From: Numida meleagris
Lineage: Eukaryota; Chordata; Aves; Galliformes; Numididae
Assembly (NCBI RefSeq): GCF_002078875.1
Contig: NC_034412.1
Location: 78,068,432 to 78,132,431 of the forward strand
Direction: 5' to 3'
DNA: 64,000 bases
The translations under genes and the position numbers were made by a program. This document shows, piece after piece, positions 59,294 through 64,000 of this stretch (position 1 is the stretch's first letter; each line of letters begins with the position of its first letter). The notes beneath the pieces were generated by a model. The model saw only the letters and a list, made by a program, of their open reading frames with translations. It was not told the DNA's origin and did no database searches.

Positions 59294-62241
59294 TATTTCC
59301 AGATTAAAATTTAGTACCACAAAATACTAAGTTTGATGTCACATCTGAAATTTTTTAGAGGAATGAGAAAAAATTAAGACTATATACAAAACAATGTCTA
59401 TGTGTGGTACACACGTTTTGAAGATAATATCAGTTTTTCACCGTACAAAGTTGAGAAAGAGACAAATGTTTCGTCTGTCACAAAGCTTTTGATTTCTTAT
59501 ACCTACATGTTCCACATTCATTCTGTCAACTAATATACATTAGTGAAGCCGCTTAGATGCTGAGAAGACATCTTTTCCTTCAGTAGTCTCAAGATACAGA
59601 ATATTTTCAAGAGATGAAAGTATGTGAGTGCTGTATTTTCTCTCCCTCCCAACTTCTGATGAATTTATCTATTCTACAGATTCTCTGGATGGGAAATTAA
59701 ATCAAATTTGATTTTGTCAACTTTTAAATGTTATTGCATGAAACTCAGTGAAGGTTTGTTTTAAAAAAAAAAAAGTTAATTTAATGATTTGAGTATGAGG
59801 AAACATTAATTGATAGATCATGCAAAGAGAAATTTTTAGAGAGGTATAAAATTTAATTTATTTTCATTTACCTACTCAGAGGAAGAAACAATTGCTAATT
59901 TCAGGAAATACTGATCATTAGATAGGTCAGAATGTAAACTTTTGGTGTATGAGACCACACGTAACAGTCACACACACAAAAAAAGATCTAGAAATAAAAT
60001 CTTAAAAAGTTGGAAACAGCTGTAAGTTTCAGAGAAAAAAAAAATCTCGAAGGAAACTTAAGACTTTTTCTCAATTCTCCTGAAGTTATTCCTATTGATA
60101 ATTGCTGCCATGTCCTGACTTTTCTGTATTTATCTATATTTGATTTTTTTTAATATTAAATGAATATCTTTCAATTTTTTGAAAAAGCACCTGTAAGTGA
60201 AAGAAAATCACAAGTTAGTATATTTTTTAGAAGTTATCATGTAAAATACATTGTCTTAAAAAAAAATATTGCTCAGTGATGAGAAAGCTCGCTTTAATTA
60301 CTCTCCCCTTATCCGCATGCCTGTCTATTATTGATACTGTCTAATATGAAACTAGACAGCTCCCACAATGACTCTAATGCCCTTGTGGGAAGCTGTAGGA
60401 GCATAACTTTTCATTGCAGGTAGCCACCAGTAACAAGAACACTTCAGTTACATCTAAATCCACCTAATCAAGATGAATTCAAATTCTCCTCTGGGCCTTT
60501 CTTATTTTCCTTTTCTTTCTTTTCTTTCTGCGCATTTCTTTACCACAAATTGATCACTCTACATAAAGAATGCTCATGCAGAAAATTTGCAAAATGTTTA
60601 AAGATTCCCCTGCAGTATAGATTGTATTGAATTTTATTTTCTGCAACTTGAAGATTTTGCATTTATGTCAAATAGCTGAGAAGGTCCCTGTGCATTAAGG
60701 CAGATGAACCCAGTGTGCCTAAAGTATGTCAGCTACAATCAGCTCCAAAAAGCACTGAAGTAAAACACTGAGACCTTTTGAATCTTATTCAAAAACAGAA
60801 CCATAAAAATGGACACATTAATCAGGATGGTCTTATTACCAATAGTGTAAACTGGCAGATGATATAATCCCCTGACAATATGTGAGTGTTACAGCAAAAC
60901 AATCTACCCCCACTATGGCCACCTGCAGAAACAAGGCGCAGTTCTCGTGGAACACTGATAATTTGAACCTTTCCAGTCATAAATCCTGAATTTATGCTTT
61001 AGTTGTCATTTATATAGCAGAAACTGAAAACTTTTGCTGTAAATTAGGTGAGACTTCACTACAAAATGTCCATACTTTAACTGTGGTACGTTCAGTTCCA
61101 TCTGTGTTCCATTCATGTTACAAGCAAAAGCTCTAGACATGCAGTAATAGTATATTACAACTGAGGTAACACTGAAATAATGAATGCTGTCTGGCATCAA
61201 GGTCACACTTTTGAAATCACTTTTTGGAATGCCATTTAAAAAAAAATATAATTAGCATAAGGACAAATTAGACACATAGATCAGCTCAACAACTAAATGT
61301 CTACTCAAATGTACTAAAACAACACTGTCCTTCCTAGTAAATTATACAAAGATAAGAATAATAGCACAGAAGAATAGCTAAAATAATAGCCAATTTTATT
61401 TTATAAATCAACAGAATTTACTGCGGAAAGAGACATATTAACAAAATGCAAAGCTGATTGCAGAAATGACGAATTACCTTTTGCATTACTGCATGTATTT
61501 TATATTGCTTGGTTTTAATGTTTTGCATTTGATATGCTTTAAAAAAGAAGAAATAAGACATACTAAAACCACTCTTTCCCATGTTAAGAATAATTTCAAA
61601 ACACGGTGAAAAATATATTAATAAATTGCCTGATTTGCTTTACTCACTCCCATTAGAGTTCTTGGATCTAGGGCCAATTACTGGCAGTCACAGATATACT
61701 GCAGCCACCAAGCTGCTACCTTTCTGCTGAATGTGTAGCAAAAAGTAACCTGGCTGTATCTCTAGCATTTTCTTTCCCTTGCATTTTCTTTCATATAGCA
61801 CGATGCTGGAAACTAATAAAGGATGCAGAATGTGTCTAATTAAAAAAAAAGTATTACAAAAATCTGGATTTCTAAATAGCCCTGTGTTTATTCCTTTGAA
61901 CTTGCAAATCAATTAAAACTGAAAATGGAAAAGCATAAGATTTTTGTTTAAGTAATGCAGACTAAATGGCATACTTTAAATTCAATTGCATCTAAGTCTG
62001 CAGATTATACACACACATACTGATGCATCTGTTTCATTTTACAAATGTGCTAACAAAACTCCATCTCTTAGGGCTAGAAATATTCATCATTTCAGAATGA
62101 AATATCAGGATAATAAAGCTGCCTCCTTTTTATAAAGTTTGGACTTTAAAATACACAATACCCACCCAAATATTCAGGATTCAAATTCTTTCCAAATAAT
62201 ACCTAATTACCAAAATAAATTATTCTATAGGTTAGATTTCA

Positions 62242-62338
62242 GTCATAGGATCATAGAATAGTTTAGGTTTGAAGGGACCTTGAAGATCACCTAGTTGCAA
62301 ACCCCTCTGCCACAAGGAAGGACAAGTTCCACTAGTCC
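62242..62338 (-). mobile_element. CR1 LINE 3' end fragment
   Basis: The reversed 3' end reads GTCATAGGATCATAGAATAG and GTTTGAAGGGACCTTGAAG, then CCACAAGGAAGGACAAGTTC and CACTAGTCC. About 95 bp. Confidence 0.88.
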
Positions 62339-64000
62339 TTTGAACATTAGAGCATAAATCATTTTTATTTAACTCAGTTAAATTACTCTTAGTGAAAGGT
62401 ACAGCTCATCATAAATTAACCTGTAAAATGTGAGAAATTCTGAACAGTAAGGAACTATTCACAAAGTTGGGCTTAGGTATGTTAAACGGGATTAGGTACA
62501 TTGTATACACACTGTATATACATCTGGAATGCAGTAATCTTAAGCTGATTTGCTGCTATGAGCTACTTAAAATTCAAAAGCTTCATTTGGAAATGATGCA
62601 GAGAAATGAAAGTTGTGAAACAGATTGTTCGCCTGCTATGGAAATGATGTAATATTTTGAGTAATGTACAGAAATTCCTTCTGATTAGATCTTATTGTTG
62701 TAAGTTCTCGAAAAATACAAAGGTAGTCACAATTTCTGCTCCATGTTTCTGGGGCAGAAAGACATGATCTGCGTGCTTAAGGTCTTAAATACAGGAAGAA
62801 TTAAAAATACACATTAAAACAGATGGTTTGATGAATTGAACCTCAACAGTACCCCCAAATTTAAATGGAAAATGGCATTCAGCATTACTAATTAGAAACT
62901 TAGTAGTGGATGTTCATCACCTGAAAATTTTGCCAGTAACTGGTATTTGCACGCAGGATGTTTTCGTAGATGAAATTTTTGTGTAGCTACTTTGTAATTA
63001 CTACTAGTAGTGATAGTGCAAGAATACTGAACAAATGAGTAGACTACAAAACAAAACAATTTTTCTTGAGTGGAATAGTTTGATACAATTCTACTTTTTA
63101 TCATTTGGCATAGATATTTGAGATAAAGCTTATTTAATCAACACCAGCTTGCTTAGATTTTTAGTTTAAATGAAATTATTTTAATAGGCGTAAAGAAGCA
63201 TGTGAAATCACTCATTTAGTTAGAGTTTTTCATGTATTTTAAAGAAAAAAAAAACAGAAAATCATCAATAACAAATAAAGGTAATACTCCTTCAAATATG
63301 TTTTACCCTGGATGAACCTGTTTCTATCAGGCAAGGTAAATGACCAAAGGAAGCAGAAGTTCTGTTATCAATTATGTTTGAGAATATCCATTGTATTCCT
63401 TTTCTCCAGGAAGCCTTTGCTTTGAGAATCTGAAAAAATTACACATAGCAGACTAACATATATGTGATTGACAGCGTAAACTCAGAACTAATTCAATTTA
63501 TTGTAAATACATAATCTGTTAACCATTTCCGATTTAAGTAAATCTATTGCATCTTATGAGTAGGGAAAACTGGCAGGTTGACAGAAGTAACAGGGGTCAC
63601 TTACATACATAGTTCTGTTGAGTTACCTGACTTGGATAGTCATCTGCATTTGGGTCACAAAATGCTGGACTCATATGCCTTCATGTTCCCTTTGAGTAAG
63701 TTGGCTATAAACACTATTCCTTATCCCAGCTTCTTCTTCAGCTTTTTTCTTTGGTATAGATTTTATCCTTGCTTGAGTGGGAACATACAGCCCAAATGCT
63801 TTGGGCCCTCAGGACCAATGCTGGTTCTCAGTAATGCATTTCTCACTAGAAGTTCAATATGGTGCGCATATTTCATTGCTTTACCCAGCAGAAGAAATAA
63901 TTTGAGACAATAAATAATACATGCCCACCTTTTGGACTTCTAGCAGATTCCGTTAAGATATCCTTAGTCCAGGTCTGCTCTATAGATATATATAGATATA
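62339..64000. other. Intronic DNA, nothing recognised
   Basis: AT-rich unique-looking sequence ending in a short ATAGATATATATAG simple repeat at the window edge. No exon or mobile element was recognised. Confidence 0.4.

Larger units (their letters stand above)
56771..62241. other. AT-rich intronic DNA with palindromes and tandem repeat
   Basis: No exon was recognised. Contents are T17 at 58427-58443, an imperfect tandem repeat at 58789-58874, paired palindromes at 59248-59293 and a pyrimidine-rich (TTTC)n stretch near 60508-60530. Confidence 0.45.
17414..64000 (-). other. Intron upstream of the protocadherin exon (partial)
   Basis: From the acceptor to the right edge there is no protocadherin-like reading frame. 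The roughly 3-kb first exon of this gene family is clearly absent. All recognisable coding remnants here belong to mobile elements. An undetected short exon cannot be excluded without an alignment. Confidence 0.6.

Noticed and set aside
1..64000. CRISPR arrays, tRNA or rRNA genes, bacterial operons
   Set aside because: No regularly spaced repeats, no tRNA cloverleaf boxes and no dense ORF layout were seen; the window is vertebrate nuclear DNA.

Overview
This is AT-rich vertebrate nuclear DNA from a bird, most likely a chicken or close galliform relative. The evidence is many CR1 retroposon 3' ends with the ATTCTATG tail, a Galluhop-type mariner, several avian solo LTRs, and no mammalian Alu or L1 sequence. 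No operons, rRNA, tRNA or CRISPR arrays were seen.

One real coding feature stands out: a 217-bp internal exon on the minus strand (17197-17413), with a good acceptor and a usable donor. It encodes the part of a delta-1 protocadherin cytoplasmic tail that carries the RRVTF motif (CM3, a protein phosphatase 1 docking site). PCDH7 fits best, with PCDH9 as the main alternative. Everything else reads as intron around this exon: 17414-64000 is upstream in the gene and 1-17196 downstream. No other exon of the gene was recognised, so its introns run past both ends of the window.

The rest is a record of insertions. Five solo LTRs have target-site duplications: 5756-6156 (alpharetrovirus-like, AGTCC), 22538-23060 (CATTG), 28392-28953 (same family, CTAAT), 38585-38965 (unclassified, ATAC) and 52662-53062 (ERVL-like, AATAC). 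No internal gag, pol or env sequence remains. A dead 1.16-kb mariner lies at 27214-28376, only 15 bp from one LTR. CR1 fragments of both orientations lie at 1, 21 (with a 9-bp TSD), 24, 26, 31, 35, 37-38, 40, 44-45, 48, 50, 56 and 62 kb. The longest keep broken pieces of the CR1 reverse-transcriptase C-terminus.

No new biological system is evident. The observations most worth checking are a possible intronic polyadenylation isoform just past the protocadherin exon, two abutting perfect palindromes at 59248-59293, a 24-bp palindrome at 2167-2190, and the indel history of the paired LTRs. Gene, repeat and family names come from reading the sequence and from memory; no database search was run.
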